This document shows, piece after piece, positions 11,183 through 25,700 of a stretch of 64,000 nucleotides of DNA. The notes beneath the pieces are model-generated. The model did no database searches, had not been told where the DNA came from, and saw only the letters and a program-made list of their open reading frames with translations. Every line of letters starts with the position of its first letter. Positions within the stretch are counted from its first letter, which is position 1. The stretch spans positions 48,993,688 through 49,057,687 of the forward strand of contig CM055105.1 in assembly GCA_029204225.1 (NCBI GenBank). The letters run 5' to 3'. Source of the stretch: Diphasiastrum complanatum. Taxonomy: Eukaryota; Streptophyta; Lycopodiopsida; Lycopodiales; Lycopodiaceae. Both the position numbers and the translations under genes were made by a program.

Positions 11183-11455
11183 ATGGGTGAGCACGCTGCC
11201 AATGGGACGGTTGCGGCTGCTGACGAAGCAACGGATCGTGAACCAGAACATGAACTTGAAAGCCGCGTGCAAGATTTGCTACACAAATGCAAAGCTCTCC
11301 AAGATTTAGCTTCTGCGCATAGCCTTCGGGTTCGAGTGGAAGCGCAAGCTCTGAGCCAGCAGGCACTTTCGCTAGACTCTCAGATCAAGCGGCTTCGCAA
11401 AGAATTGGTATCGTCATTGCAGAGTGACGAAGGCAATCATGAACTTGCCGAAAAG
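11183..11455 (+). CDS. TMEM120: TMEM120 exon 1
   Basis: 91 codons: acidic N-terminus, then a heptad-rich coiled coil ([29 protein letters not shown]). It ends on a whole codon before GTGTGC. Confidence 0.9.
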
Positions 11456-14400
11456 GTGTGCTCTCTAGTGCTATTTGCCGTCACGCATGTCAAGCACAGC
11501 ACTTCATACAGAGCTCCAGCATAGGCCCCTTGCCCCTTTCGCATTCGGAATGAGATCCACTTCTTTCATGATTTGATTTTCTTGGCCTTATTATGGATCC
11601 AATGTCGCTATCATTTGAATATTGGACTACAATTCGTTCTGATCGTACATCATGCGAAATAGAGATTCGAAGTTCAGTTTTTACTGGTTGCTGTACTTTC
11701 TTTTTCCTCTTTTGTTTTGTGATGGTTGGCATAGCTTCTTATATCATGAATTTCTCACTCAGGCTTGTTACGATGGTGTATTAGACGCATTTATCTCTTA
11801 ACTGTGTTTTCTGTTAGTGGAGCACAATGATCATAGAAGCCTGATCTTTTGGAATGCTGCATTGTATTTTCGAGCAGGTGGAAGTGGACTTATGCAGAGC
11901 TCGGAGCATGATATACGAGGGCGATGTAGCGGCTCTTCTTCCTCACAAGTCAAATGGTAGGAATTGACATTCTATTCCTTGCGTCACAGCTTTTTAGGCT
12001 GCATCGTCAAAGACAGATCCGTGATCTTGTTGCATAATCGATTGTAGTTCTTCATATCCAAATTTGAAAATAACGATGTTAAATGGCTCTTTCTTGAAAG
12101 GTCAGTAGTTGTGAGAGAGCTTTGGTTAACTAGATGTGCGAAAATGTCTACAATCCTGTCTCTTTTCGTGTTCTGCATCTTGCGTATTTTAACATTTATC
12201 TGAATATTTTGAAGGTGTATTCCTCAGGCTTCTACTGGGGCCAGTCAACGTGCGAGCAGAGCGCAATGATGTTCGGCTTAAGGTGAAGGAGGAATACAAC
12301 ACTTACAGGGTAAGGCTTGACTAGAGTATTATATCTGTTACCAATTCTATGAAAGAGGTTCCCTGTTTTTGGGAGTCGTTATTGCTCCTATTTTTGAGAT
12401 TCTGTGGCTTTTCCCGAGTTTCAACGTTTCAACACTCAATATGACAGGTGTCTCCACTGTCAGTCTGCTGGCTATTTTGTGCGACATTTTGATTCTGGTA
12501 TGGATATTTCATCCACCAAATTTGGACGCTTGGGACCTGTATAATCCAAGGATCATACATCAGAAGAGAGCTCAATTCCAGATCTCTTATGCTTATCATT
12601 AGGAGCACGTAACGTAGCACCAAGGCTTGGACCATCCTCTCAGCAACAAAGAACGACATGACAAGCACCACCAGGGCCAAAAATTTCTCAACTACCTCAG
12701 GTGAATCTCATGGCCGCTCATGGCCGTGGAAGCTGAAACATTTTCCTAACAGAAAATGCAACAATGGTATGAACTTGAAGAATTTTTTGTCGATCTTGCC
12801 ATCAATGAGTATTAAGCCACATATGCTGCACAACCACAACACCAAGGGGGCAAACTATATGGATGTTATGGATGTGGAGAAGGACATAGGATTGCCAAAT
12901 GTCCAAACAAAGGAGTTTATACGCCCTTCTGTCGTGATTATGGATATGGATATTGCTACAAGAATTGTCCATTGAGTTAGCACAAGGGCACCATTGGGTT
13001 CAATTGGCAAGTACGAGCACAAATCCACACTCAGTTGCGCCAGGGTGACCTCCCTATCCTAATGTTCCAGTGTTAGTAGTTACGCGAGCACAAAGACGCA
13101 AGGAGGTAGCTCCATCTTCACCACACTTAGTATCAGTGCCAATTGGTCAATTTTCACCATCAGGAAGAGTAGTGTTACGTATCCATAAGGGCATGCAATA
13201 GGTAACTTGAGGTGACGGTCTCATTTATGGGACAGAACGCTGATATGAAGCTATAAGTCTTTTTGGTGCCACGTGTCAAGGTTCAATTGGTGTGCAGTGA
13301 CCCTCTGTTATGGACCCGCGTCAGTGTGCACAACTGGCGCGTGTCGATGGTCATGCGTGACTCCTATGGTCGGAGATGATTCCACCTGGACTATGTATAT
13401 AGAGGTGGATCTCCATGAGCTTGTTGTTCATTCTCTCTTGGAGAATGAAGAGCTCTTCCACTGGTGGTTAGGTTAAGACGATTATCTAGTCCTCAGGATG
13501 TAGGCGAGGGTCGAGGGTCGAGGGTAAGGTCTGGTGGTATGGGACACCATGGCTTATCGGAGATCCGAGCTTGCTTGATGGTGGTCTATAGCTCCAGTGC
13601 ACGGGCGAGAGGTGGCAGTATCTCTATGGATGGGCGGTAACGTAATGTTCGTCACCTGTTTGTGTCTTAGCAATGACCGGAGCGATGATGGGGATTCTAA
13701 CATTTGGTATCAGAGCCATTGATCATTGTGTATAAGGTGTAATCGTTCTTACTTAAGTTTTAGTTGGTTTAAACTTCTGGTTGATGTGCTTGGAAGGCTT
13801 AGTTTTCATCGTTGAATCGATGCGAACAACTTTGCTTTTCAATTCGTTCAATTCCGATGTCATTTGGATAGGTTTTGGGCCTTGTAGGCATGCTAAAGGG
13901 CTTATTTTTACGGTTTTTATGGTTTTCTGCTTGCCGTTTGGGTTGCAGAAATTTGTTGAACCATGTATTCAAAACCTGAATGCCGGAATTTGTTAGAAAA
14001 AACCGTCAGAAAATCCTTGTTTTTTGACAGTGCAGAAAACATTCCATAAGGACTATTTTTTGGCCTTTGTGGAGCCGTAAAAGAAAAACTTTGCAGTTTT
14101 GGTTTTGCTTTTTTTTTGTTGAAATCAGAATTTTTTTTTCTACGGGCACTTGCACGTGTGGCGCACTGTCCGAGGTTGGGCGCGGGTACCCAAGCGAAAG
14201 CTCTTTCCTTCTGCCTGTGGACTGTTCATGCAGGATGGGGACGAGGCAAGAAAGTAAAAGAAAACAAACTATACTTTTCAGGTTTGTGAAATTACAATCA
14301 TTGCCTTTGCTACAAGAAGCTTTGTTTTAAATTATTACTCAAGTTTTATTCTTCTTTTAAACTTAAGATTTAAAAGAACTTGAATTGTGGATTTGTTTTC

Positions 14401-17400
14401 CATCTCCCTTGCTTTCCTCCTTGGCTTTTCCCATCCTCCTTGCAAATTTCCACTTGCACTCATAAAAGAATTTGCAAATAAAGCATCCTCACCACTTTCT
14501 GGGAGGAAAAATGAACTTTTTCCCTCCACCTCCTCTTGAACGTACAATTGTACCAACACCTCCTCCTAAGTCTAAGGTCAAGCCTTAGATGAGTTCTAGG
14601 GGCTTCTTTGAGCCATAAGGCCAAGGGGTCAAAGGAGGTGACCCAAAATGTGGGTGGGGATATGACCCAAGTGACCCTTGGGTGAGGTGGCATAGGGAGG
14701 GTGGTAACCATGTGGATTGAGGGTAGGTGGTTCCTATAAGGGGATGCCACCTGTTTTTGGGCCCATGTGCTTGCTAGGTGGCGTCCATAAGGCCCGCCAC
14801 CCAGCAAGGCCAAAAGGGAAGTAAAAAGGTGTGGATGGGGGGTAAAGGCTTCATCCTCACCATTGAGGAGCTTAATTGTGCCCTAGTCTTCTTGAGTTGT
14901 TGTCTCAAGCTCCCTAAGCCACTTTATATCGAAGCTCTTGCCGTTTTTCCTTCGTTTATTACCTTAGTGCGCTATGGACTCTGTTTTTCCCTCGGGTGAA
15001 GGACCGTCTTCACCACGTTCTTCAACGCACTCACAGTTCGCTGTTCTTTATCCTATGTTTAATCCGGAATTCTTTCGGGTGAAAAGAAGGACCGACATCC
15101 TGATTTTGTACTGTCATGGCTCGATCGGTGAAATAGCCATTTTTCCATGCACGACTTGCCTGATGGTACAAAGATCGTGTCTGCCCTTATGTTTTTATGA
15201 GGTAAGGTGTATACATGGTGGCAGGATTTGAAGAAAAGGGCTAGTGCCCCTTCCACGTGGGATGCCTTTCAAGAAGCCTTTAAAACGGCTTTCTTACCGA
15301 TCTTGGATGATTTTGAGCATTGGCGGCGTTTTGCCACCGTGCAGATGGGTAGTAGGCCATTAGATGCCTACATCCAGGAGTTCCAAGAGATTTTGCCCTG
15401 ATTCACCCAACGAATCGACCCTATTTTATTAAAGTTACATTTTATTTTGGGGTGGATCATGTAACAGGAATCAAATCGACGCAAAAGGATCTCCCAACCT
15501 TATGATGAGTTATTGGATGCTGCTTTATTATATGTGGATACTGTACCAGATTGGGCTGCGGACATAGTTGAGTATTCAATGCATGGCCAAACTGATCGGT
15601 CACTATCCAAGGTGCAACAATGGGAGCTCGTACTTAAAGCTAGACCATATCAGTTGATCGCCGGCCAGTTACATCGGCGAGGGGTGGATAACATCATTCG
15701 ACGATGTATCCTGCCTCATGAAACAAGTCAGGTCATGTTCCTCTCGCATGAAGCAATGGGAGGTGGACGCTTTGCAGCGGATGTTACAATACAGAAGATC
15801 TTACAATCCGGCTGCTGGTGGCCAACAATGCATAAGGACACTAAAGCTTACATCAAAAAATGTGATGCATCATGCATGTCAGAGGGCACGTAGACCAATG
15901 AAAGCGAATTATGAGCCGCTACATCCTGTATTGGCTCAAGCGCCATTTGAGAAATGGGGACTAGATTGTATCGGCCCAGCCACTCGCAATACCCAAGCCC
16001 GATATATTATCAAGGCTATAGATTATCTCACAAAATGGGTTGAAGCCAAAGCAGTGCGCATAGCAGATGCTAGGTCCACTGCGAAGTTCCTTAATGAGAA
16101 TATCATTGTGCGCTTTGGATGCCCGTTGAGCTAGTCAATGATTGAGGACTCACTTTGTCAATGAGACCATTAAGGTCTTATTAGAAGAGTTCTTTGTGAT
16201 CCATTGTTTCAGCATGCCTTATTATCCTAGAGGCAATGGCCAAGCTGAATCTTCTAATAAAATGTTGTGTGGCATTTTGACAAAGATTGTGGAAGCAAGC
16301 AAATCAAATTGGGAGCACAAGCTACACATTGCCCTGTGGGCTTTTAGATCTACATACAAAGACAACACCAAACAAACGCCATTTCAATTGGTGTATGGCC
16401 AAGATGCAGTAATGCTAGTGGAATTTCTCGTTCCATCTCTTCGAATCGCCACAGTGCAACGATTGGATGATACAAGATCGCTCCACTTTCATCACGAAGC
16501 GCTACACAAGTTGTGTGAAACACGCTTGTTAGCAGTCCATGCTCTTGCTGCAGAAAAAGCACGTCGCAAGGCTTGGCATGATCCTCGCCTTCCAAGAAAG
16601 ATCTAAAAAAAGGAGATTTGGTCCTCATGTACAAGACAAAGGCCATTAAAAGGAAACTCAAGTTGAATGGTGAAGGCCTTTATCGCATCACCAACATTCT
16701 ATCGCAACGAGCAATGACCTTGGAGACAACGGATGGGACACAACTTGCTACTCCCATCAACGATGGTGGGTTACATAAGTACTGGTCGCCACTAGCCTTT
16801 CCAAACACTTCTTGAAGAGTTCAAGATAGGCTCATCATCGAATAAAGCCTCAGGTTTTACGTAAGCAATATCTATTCATGCTTTTTTTGACGCAATCCAT
16901 AAACATGTCGACAACTTTCTACCACAACAAATGTAGGCAGGTGCCGTGGGACCATCACCTATTTAGGTGGGGTTTACTGTTGGACACTTGGTGGGTCCCG
17001 CCACTAAAGTACTATTTGGCTAAGCTTACCAAGTGAGCCTCGCCATAGTACATTGTACAGTTAGAGTAATAAGTGTGAGGGCATTGGCTTCCTATGTGTA
17101 TAAGTCAAACCCAATGAGCACGCCAATAGGTTGTGTAGAACTTTTAGGACTAGGAATAAGTGACTTGGGTGTAAATTATTTAAAAAATACCAAAGTCAAG
17201 TTTACATGGCTCTAAGTTGGAGGAACTCACGTGATTCATGTGAGGACCGTCTCACTCCAAATTGACCTCACATGATTCATGTGAGGGGCACCCTTCCCAA
17301 TTTGGGACCATTTGGATATTTCATGAAGGGCTTGGATTAGAATCCTTGCCAATTAGGAATAGCCAATCAGTCATTAGGGGCAGGGCCTTCCCCAACAATA

Positions 17401-19738
17401 AAAAGGCACCTCTTGTACCCATTTTCCATGCTCATACAGGAGGAGGAGATAATGCCAGTTTGATAATCGGAACATCCTTGCACCTCACTCTTTCATCTCT
17501 CTCATTTCTTGCTTTTTGCTTTTATGTATGTTTCCTAATTAGTTGCTTTTGCTTATTTCTTGTGTCTTTGGAGAGGAGAGAGAGAGGGGAAGGTGTAAGA
17601 GACCTCCCTTGCCTATGCTTGTTTGCTTGTGTGGTAGATCTAGGTGGTTAGTTAGGAAGGGTGTAGGTATGTAAGCTGACTTCGCAAGGGAAGCACTATT
17701 CCCTTGGGAAGGAGACTTATGCATGACAGGTGATCGAGGCCGCTACAACTATGTAGTATTTCGAATTTGTTTGGTGCTTGTTTGTGTCTTAGATTTTTAT
17801 GTTTGCATTTGAGCAGAAACTTGGGATTTACGCTTAGAAATTCAAGATTTTATTTGAATGAAGTTTCAATTTTTTTTTTTTTGATTACTAATTTGTTAAT
17901 AGGCTTCTTGCTTAGAGGGAAGGTGGAGCTTAGGAAAGAGCATTCCTGAGCATTTATCGCAAGTAGATAGAGATGTACAAGTGGGATGGTTGCGTAGATG
18001 GAATGTGAAGTGCAAAATATGCTCATTCCAAGGCTAGATGGTATTTGGGCCTCCTTAGAGGATGAGCATGAAAGAGGAAGTTAGCAGGTCCAAAAGATTC
18101 TTTATACTTTGATGAACGCAAGGTCCATTTTTTGGATGGCTGTGGACAATCAACGACTAGGTTTGGCCATTGATTTGTGCATGGATTGGCATAGACTGTG
18201 TGCATCGTTGTAGTAGAGGCCATATTTTGAGTGTAGATAGGAGTAGATGGGCTCTGTTGGAGAGAAAGTGGATCGGGCAGGGTGCTACCGAGTCATTAAT
18301 CTGAAACCATAGTAGATTGTGAAGGAAAGCTAGAGAAGCACCTCAAGTTGATAACCTAGTTGTTCACTCTTCATCTCACCTCTTGGTCTCATCTAGGATG
18401 GCATGCCAAAATTGGATTCTTAGATCACATTTGTATTTTGTGGTGATGCCAGGGTTGGGAGAGCATCTTTGGTCTATACATAGGGTATTATGGGCTGATA
18501 TGTTGTATGCCACAAGGATTGAACCAAAGCTATGCAAGTCTTACATAGAGTACCTTGTTCATTTTATGGCAACATAAAGTGTTATTGTGAATCTAGTCAA
18601 GGTGACTGCCAATTGTTTATGGTTAAGATGTTCGGCTTTGCAATCTTTAATGCAGACACATTGAAAATCATTTCATAAGAGAGGATAGTAACAACATTGT
18701 ATGGTGTGGATCTTTCAATATAGGTTGGTTGAAAGCCTTGAGATAGGTTGTTAAGAGATGAATGCTATCGAAGAGGAGGGTAGGCCAATTGTCTTAAAGA
18801 GCAAGAAGCTCACTTGAGCCAGTGGAGGTATTTGACATGAGCAAGAATTGTGTACAATAGTTCAAGTGCTCAAGTTGTGGTTGCCCTATATGTATGTCAC
18901 TGAATTTTATGTATACTAATCATAACACCTAGAAATTTTTCTACAATTAGCCAAAGTAGTTAAGTTAGGTGGACCGAGTTGATGGAAGAGTTTAATTTTG
19001 ACACATTGAATGAAAGAAAAGACAATGTGGTGAATGATGTGTTAGAAGTCAGTATTTGTCCTATTTGTCCTTTAATGGAGATTCCTCTGTTGATGCTCTG
19101 ACTGTGAAGTCGAGGTACCAGAAGGTACACCCTGGACGACTGTTAGGGGTCAGTAGGGTTTGTTTTCTCCTTGGGTGGAATCTTCTCCAGAGATAGTATG
19201 GTGAGTATAGAGCTTTCTCCAAGCTTGGATTGCGTGACTTCATGGGGTTAATGCCATATTTAATGAAGTTGGGGGCAATGTATATGGTTTTGAGGACCCA
19301 AGGATCATTTTTTAACTTTGGTCCATGTACTCAAGTTTGGAGGGGCCCAACTCATAATGGGCGGTCCATGGGGCAAGTGACCTTCTTCTCCAATTAGCAC
19401 TTGGCTGTCCAATGCCAAGGCTTTTCATTTGCTTTTGTAACTCCTATGTAACACATGGCTCTTGGTTGTTGGCTTTAGCGTAGAAGTCTCTGTAGGCATG
19501 AAGAAACAACGTAGCTTCAAACCGCACTTGTCATAACGGCCGAAACTAACAACACAGGGATGTCTATGGGCATGAAGAAACTTGGTTTAGAATAAAAAAC
19601 CGCTTGAATACATTGCCTATACCTTACAAAAAACAATACAAAACTTACCCAAAAATGACTTCTTCCCCTACACAGCTCCCTAGCCATTGCCATCGTGCAC
19701 ACCATGTGCGAAATAGAATGCTTGCGAATGATCCTATG

Positions 19739-19787
<49 letters not shown>

Positions 19788-22700
19788 GATTTGCTAGCGT
19801 TCCGGGATGTGGTTGCAGCAGATCTTAATAGTAGTGAAATATTTAAAAAATGTCATAATGTTGTCATGAAGGCCAAATTATCAATGTTTGGCCAAAGTAC
19901 CCAAACTATATGGTCCAAATGATATTCAATCAATAGGTGAACCCATGGTCCATAGAGATGTACTTGTTCATAAGACTTGTCATGTAATTGAGATTGAAAC
20001 CTTTAGAGCATAAAATCTAACATCTAATAATACTCACAATGTATTGTTATGTAGAATGTTGGATTGTGTGTTCTGCACTAAATACGGCCGATTTACTACT
20101 TCACTAAACTCTCCAATTATGCATCTTGAGTCCTCTATTAGGATAGAGCTTGGTCTCAGGCTTGGTGTTTATCATCTGAAATGGCAGGAATTAGGTATCT
20201 AGTGACATAAATTGTAATTCATGGAGATAGGAAAAAATTATAAGGAGAAGAATGAACTTGCATTATCTATCTTATTAGCAAAAGAAAATTTTGTCTGTCA
20301 TGTTTTATGTCACCCTACACATTCCCCTTGCGGACTGATTTTAGAGTATGCTTATAAAGTCCCTCCACAGGATACTAGTCTAAGCATACCATCAAAGCAA
20401 CAACACAAGGGAATGGGTGGTGGATAAACCAACCCAACCAAATCTAGATCGTACGGATCTAGCCCCCAAGCTATGGATCAATCAGAGTCATGGAAAGAGG
20501 AATCACACTAGCAGCATGTAGCTACCAATCACAGAATCAAGCTTACACTAGTGAGAGCCCAATAGGTATACTTATACCCTCCAAGGCCCATGCACCACTA
20601 GTAGTGCACTGTGACACCTCACTGGACACCTCTGCAGCCTATCTGGGCCACGTCATCCAGTTCCCTAATGACTCACTAATAGACCCATACCAACTCCACC
20701 ACCATATGTTTAGGCCTACAACCATTAATTTGACCATGTACACATACGGGCCCCAATTCCCTTATAGTCACAATTAACTTACGGGTTGTTGATCTACCGG
20801 TCCCTAGCGTGGAAACGCTACTCGAGACCAGTCATGGACATGACATTCTTCCCCCCTTATTCAAGTTTTGTCCTCAGAACTTAAAACTGGGAAAGTCCTT
20901 CCTTAAGCTTCCTTCCTGTTCCCAAGAATCATCATCGTCCGTACATCCCTTTCATCGAACTAGATGCCTGGTAACTACACGATTTCTCAATCATTTAGTT
21001 CTTGTATCCAAGATCTTTTCGGGTTCAAGACGAGATACACCCGATGATTCATCCAACAGGTCCAATTGATCTCTAGATCCAAGATGCTCTCCTTCACGTA
21101 GACTCTTACGTGAAATACGGGATGCACTTGGGATCCTTCCGAGAGTTCCAATTGGTAAGCTAAGGATCCGATCTTTTTCAAGATCTTATACGGTCCTCTA
21201 TATCTAGGGGACAACTTATAATGCTTGCCGGTACGCATTACACTTGAATCCTTCGGGATTCTGAAATATACCCAATTTCCCACTTGGAAGTCTCTCGATG
21301 ATCGTTTCAGATTTGCATAATGTCGGTCCCTATCCTGGGCACACTGGACATTTCCACGTGCAATCCGTAGCATTTCCTACATATCATGTAGGAAATCCGC
21401 TACTTTCTGAAACTTGATCGTCCGAGTCTCAACCGCGATGGGTGACCTAGGTTCAAATCTGTACATAAGCATAAATGGGCTATAACCGGTAGCCGAATGC
21501 TTACTACTATTATAGGCAAACTCGATTAATGGAAGATACTTCTCCCAATTAGATTGCCGTCGGGAAACATATGCCCGAAGCATTTGTTCCATTGTCTGAT
21601 TTGTTCTTTCCATCTGTCCATCCGTCTCAGGATGATCAGAAGAACCCAAGCTTAGTGTCGTCTCTAGTTTAGCAAACACGGCCGACCAAAAGTGACTAGT
21701 GAACTTCGGATCGTGATCGCTCACAATATCACTTAGTAATCCGTAAAGCCTAAATAGACGCTCTACAAATATCTGAGCTAAATACTTCACGAAAATTGAT
21801 CTACGTACGGGGTACCATCAAATCAGGATACATCCGGAAGATGTATCTAAAACCGGTTTTAGGACCAGGTTTGGCCACTATGAGTTTCTTGTTTTGCCCT
21901 TTGGTTTAATTAATGCTCCGGCTACTTTCCAGCAAATGATGAACAATTTATTTCGTCCATATTTGGGGAAGTTTGTAGTAGTGTTTCTAGACGATATTTT
22001 GATCTATAGCAGAACACTCAAAGAGCATGCGAAACATCTCTGTACATCAAGCTTACACTAGTGAGAGCCCAATAGGTATACTTATACCCTCCAAGGCCCA
22101 TGCACCACTAGTAGTGCACTGTGAGACCTCACTGGACACCTCTGCAGCCTATCTAGGTCACGTCATCCAGTTCCCTAATAACTCACTGATAGACCGATAC
22201 CAACTCCACCACCATATGTTTAGGCCTACAACCATTAATTATGACCATGTACACATAAGGGCCCCAATTCCCTTATATTCACAATTTCCTTACGGGTTGT
22301 TGGTCTATCGGTCCCTAGCATGGACACGCTACCCGAGACCAGTCATGGGCATGACTGCTACTGTAATCAGAATTTATTCTTTTGTTCAAAGCTGCTGAAT
22401 GTTACATATTTTGCACCTTTTCTTGGAAACGGAGCCGGTGATACTTCGAATTGTCAGGTTTTTCTCCATATTTGTGTTGGCTATTAGGTCACTCTTAGAC
22501 ATAGTTGCAACCTGCAAGGCCTTTTGCTTTATGATTAAGAGCCCTGATACAGATGGAGTATCATCTATGGTACGATCAGGGTCATTAAACTTCAGATGTA
22601 GAGCACGTACAAGCCAGGGTTCTCAACAACCACATTCACATTGGATTGAGAAAGCCAGCATGTTATCGCTCAGGTTTCCCTTTGTGGTCTAACAGAAGTG

Positions 22701-25700
22701 CTCTGTAGGTGATGTATACAGGCTGACAGCAGCTTCAGAGCACCCGTTTACACTCAACACATGTCAACTGTATGCCAAGCCGTAGATTGCTTAGATGTTC
22801 TGTTTTGAACCTTAGCTCACCTTCATCATTTGTCATCTATGAACAAATGCAGCTCTTATCGTGGTGACATAAATTGTTACTTCATAACTATAACGGATCT
22901 TATTTAGTTCGGCAGGTTTTGCAGCAATATCATCTTGCAAACTTTTTTCCTTTGATAAGTCCTTAAAACATTGGTACAGTGCGTTTTCTTAACAGTCATT
23001 ATAGTTCAATGCTAATTCATGTTGTCCTATATTAGGTGGGAGCCTTTCTTTGACTTCTCAATGTTGATACTTAAATACTTACTTTGGTTTATGTTGACAG
23101 GATACAACAGCCTTATTATTTCTGGCATTCCCAAGTCTCCTGCTGCTATTCAGAAACAACTTATGGAATGGCTGCTTCCCTGCTCTGCCGGTACAAGTGT
23201 ATGAGGTTAGTTGCTATATTTCAGGTTAATGTCGATAGACATGTTGGGCATGAACGAGCTGTCAATCAAATGGAAACACTCTCATGATCCTCCTTTGTAG
23301 CAAATCGGTTTGGTCTACCTAAGTTGGATACTTCTGCAACAGTCCATAGCTCGCCTTTCATATCCACAACAATCATCCCCACATTCTACTCACTAAAATT
23401 TCTAGTAGACTATTCAGCGCCCTTTGCAGCAACTCCCTACTCTTGTTTTAATGCTTCATGATCACTTTGGTTCATCCAATAGGAATGAGCTCAATAATCA
23501 ATTGGTTGGAAAAACTTTATGAGGCATCCAGCACATGAGTATGAGATCTACTTCGCTCATCTTTGGTTAGAGGCCCAAGATAGGTCTTGGTATGGATTAG
23601 TGGACGTAGAAGTCATGAATTTTTTTTTTTGCACTTGATTGGAGGGTTCTTCAACATGCTAATGCTGTGATCCACAGAGGTATACATCTTAGGCATGAGA
23701 AAGAGATTCTTTGGATGTGGTTGAGGCTCATCATGGGCCACAACATATTCTAGATGGGAGAGAGGTTCATAGAGATGAGGTAAGGGATCAAGATATATGT
23801 CTAGGGCTGTAGGATACTCTAGATGGGAGAGAGGATCATGTAGATGTGGCCCATGTGCAGATGGGACATGCACAAAGATTACACAATTAGAGGGCTTAGC
23901 TGGTTTACAGGATATTCTAGATCAAGATATATGGCATGGGCTACATAATATTCTAGATTTGATAGATGTTCATTTGGATGAATTATGTGCAGATGACACA
24001 CACATAGGCTTTGTGTGAGGTGCTTAGCTCTCCAAGCTCTTCAAGAAACCAACCAGCTCGTGAGAGAATGAATCTCCTCGCATTCAGAAGCAATCTCTTA
24101 AGCTAGTTACTTGATGCTATCTCTTAAGGTAGTTACCTGATGCTATCTTTGTCCATGCATGGGTATGAATCTATAAAGTCCTCACAACAGGATTCTAGCC
24201 TAAGCATACCATACAAAGCAACAACACATGAGAACCGGTGGAGGTTAAACCAACCCAACCAAACCTAGATCGTACGGATCTAGCCCCCAAGCTATGGATC
24301 AATCAGAGTCATGGAAAGAGGAGTCACACCAGCAACATGTAGCTACTCATCACAAATCAAGCATACACTAGTGGGACCCCAGCAGGTATACATATACCCT
24401 CCAAGGCCCATGCACCACTAGTAGTGCACTGTGACACCTCACTGGACACCTCTGCAGCCTATCTGGGCCACGTCATCCAGTTCCCTAATGACTCACTGAT
24501 AGACCCATACCAACTCCACCACCATGTGTTTAGGCCTACAGCCATTAATTATGACTATGTACACATAAGGGCCCCCATTCCCTTATAGTCACAATTAACT
24601 TGCGGGTTGTTGGTCTACTGGTCCCTAGTGTGGACACGCTACCCGAGACCAGTCATGGGCATGACATTCTTCCCCCCTTATTCAAGTTCTGTCCTCAGAA
24701 CTTAAAACTGGGAAAGTTCCTCCTTAAGCTTCCTTCCTGTTCCCAGGAATCGTCATCGTCTGGATGATTCATCCAACAGGTGTATACTTATACCCTCCAA
24801 GGCCCATGCACCACTAGTGTATACTTATACCCTCCAAGGCCCATGCACCACTAGTAGTGCATTGTGACACCTCACTGGACACCTCTGCAGCCTATCTGGG
24901 CCACGTCATCCAGTTCCCTAATGACTCACTGATAGACCCATACCAACTCCACCACCATGTGTTTAGGCCTACAACCATTAATTATGACTATGTACACATA
25001 AGGGCCGGATACTTATGATAACTAGACACATCGATCGATAACCATAAGTCAACTTGAACGGACTTATACCCATGGATACATCTCTTGTCATTATACATGA
25101 ACTTGACTAAGGGCAAATACTTTACCCAATCGGTTTGCACCTCATCGACATAAGCTCGAAGCATGTCCTCTATAACTTAATTAGCCGTCTCTATTTGCCA
25201 ATCAGTCTTTGGGTGCTCACTATTGCTCATCCTCAACTTTGTTCCAAGACAAGAGAACCTTGTGGACCAGAAAGTTCATGCAAACTTAGGGTCCCTGTTT
25301 GAGACAATGGACTTAGGTAGTCCATGCAATCTTGCGACATTAAGAAGAAACAACTTGGCCACCTACGAAGTTGTAACCTTCTTATTAGTTGGGATGAAAT
25401 GAGCCATTTAGTCAACCAATCCACAATTACCGTTATGAATCAAGCTTAGATTGCATCCTAGTTCAATTATAAAGTTAATTGAAATACTCTCTCATGTACC
25501 TTGGGGAATCTGTAATGGGTGGAGCAAATTTGGAGGGTTTACTCTCTCTCCCTTGTTCATTAGGCACCCCTTAGGTCTTGTTGCATCGGAGGCTAGAAAA
25601 TGTGAAGTTCATCTATGTGTGGTACATAAATCTTAACATTTCATTTCAACATAGCTGCCTCCACAATGTATGTCAAAAATGTGTGTGACTCTCCTAAAGA

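Noticed and set aside
14335-14813. Minus-strand frames of 74 and 117 codons
   Set aside because: Low-complexity Pro/His/Arg text from G-rich DNA, with no known family.
20296-25006. Four similar units as a possible satellite or CRISPR-like array
   Set aside because: Units have LTR ends, polypurine tracts and adjacent integrase; spacing is irregular and the genome is plant.
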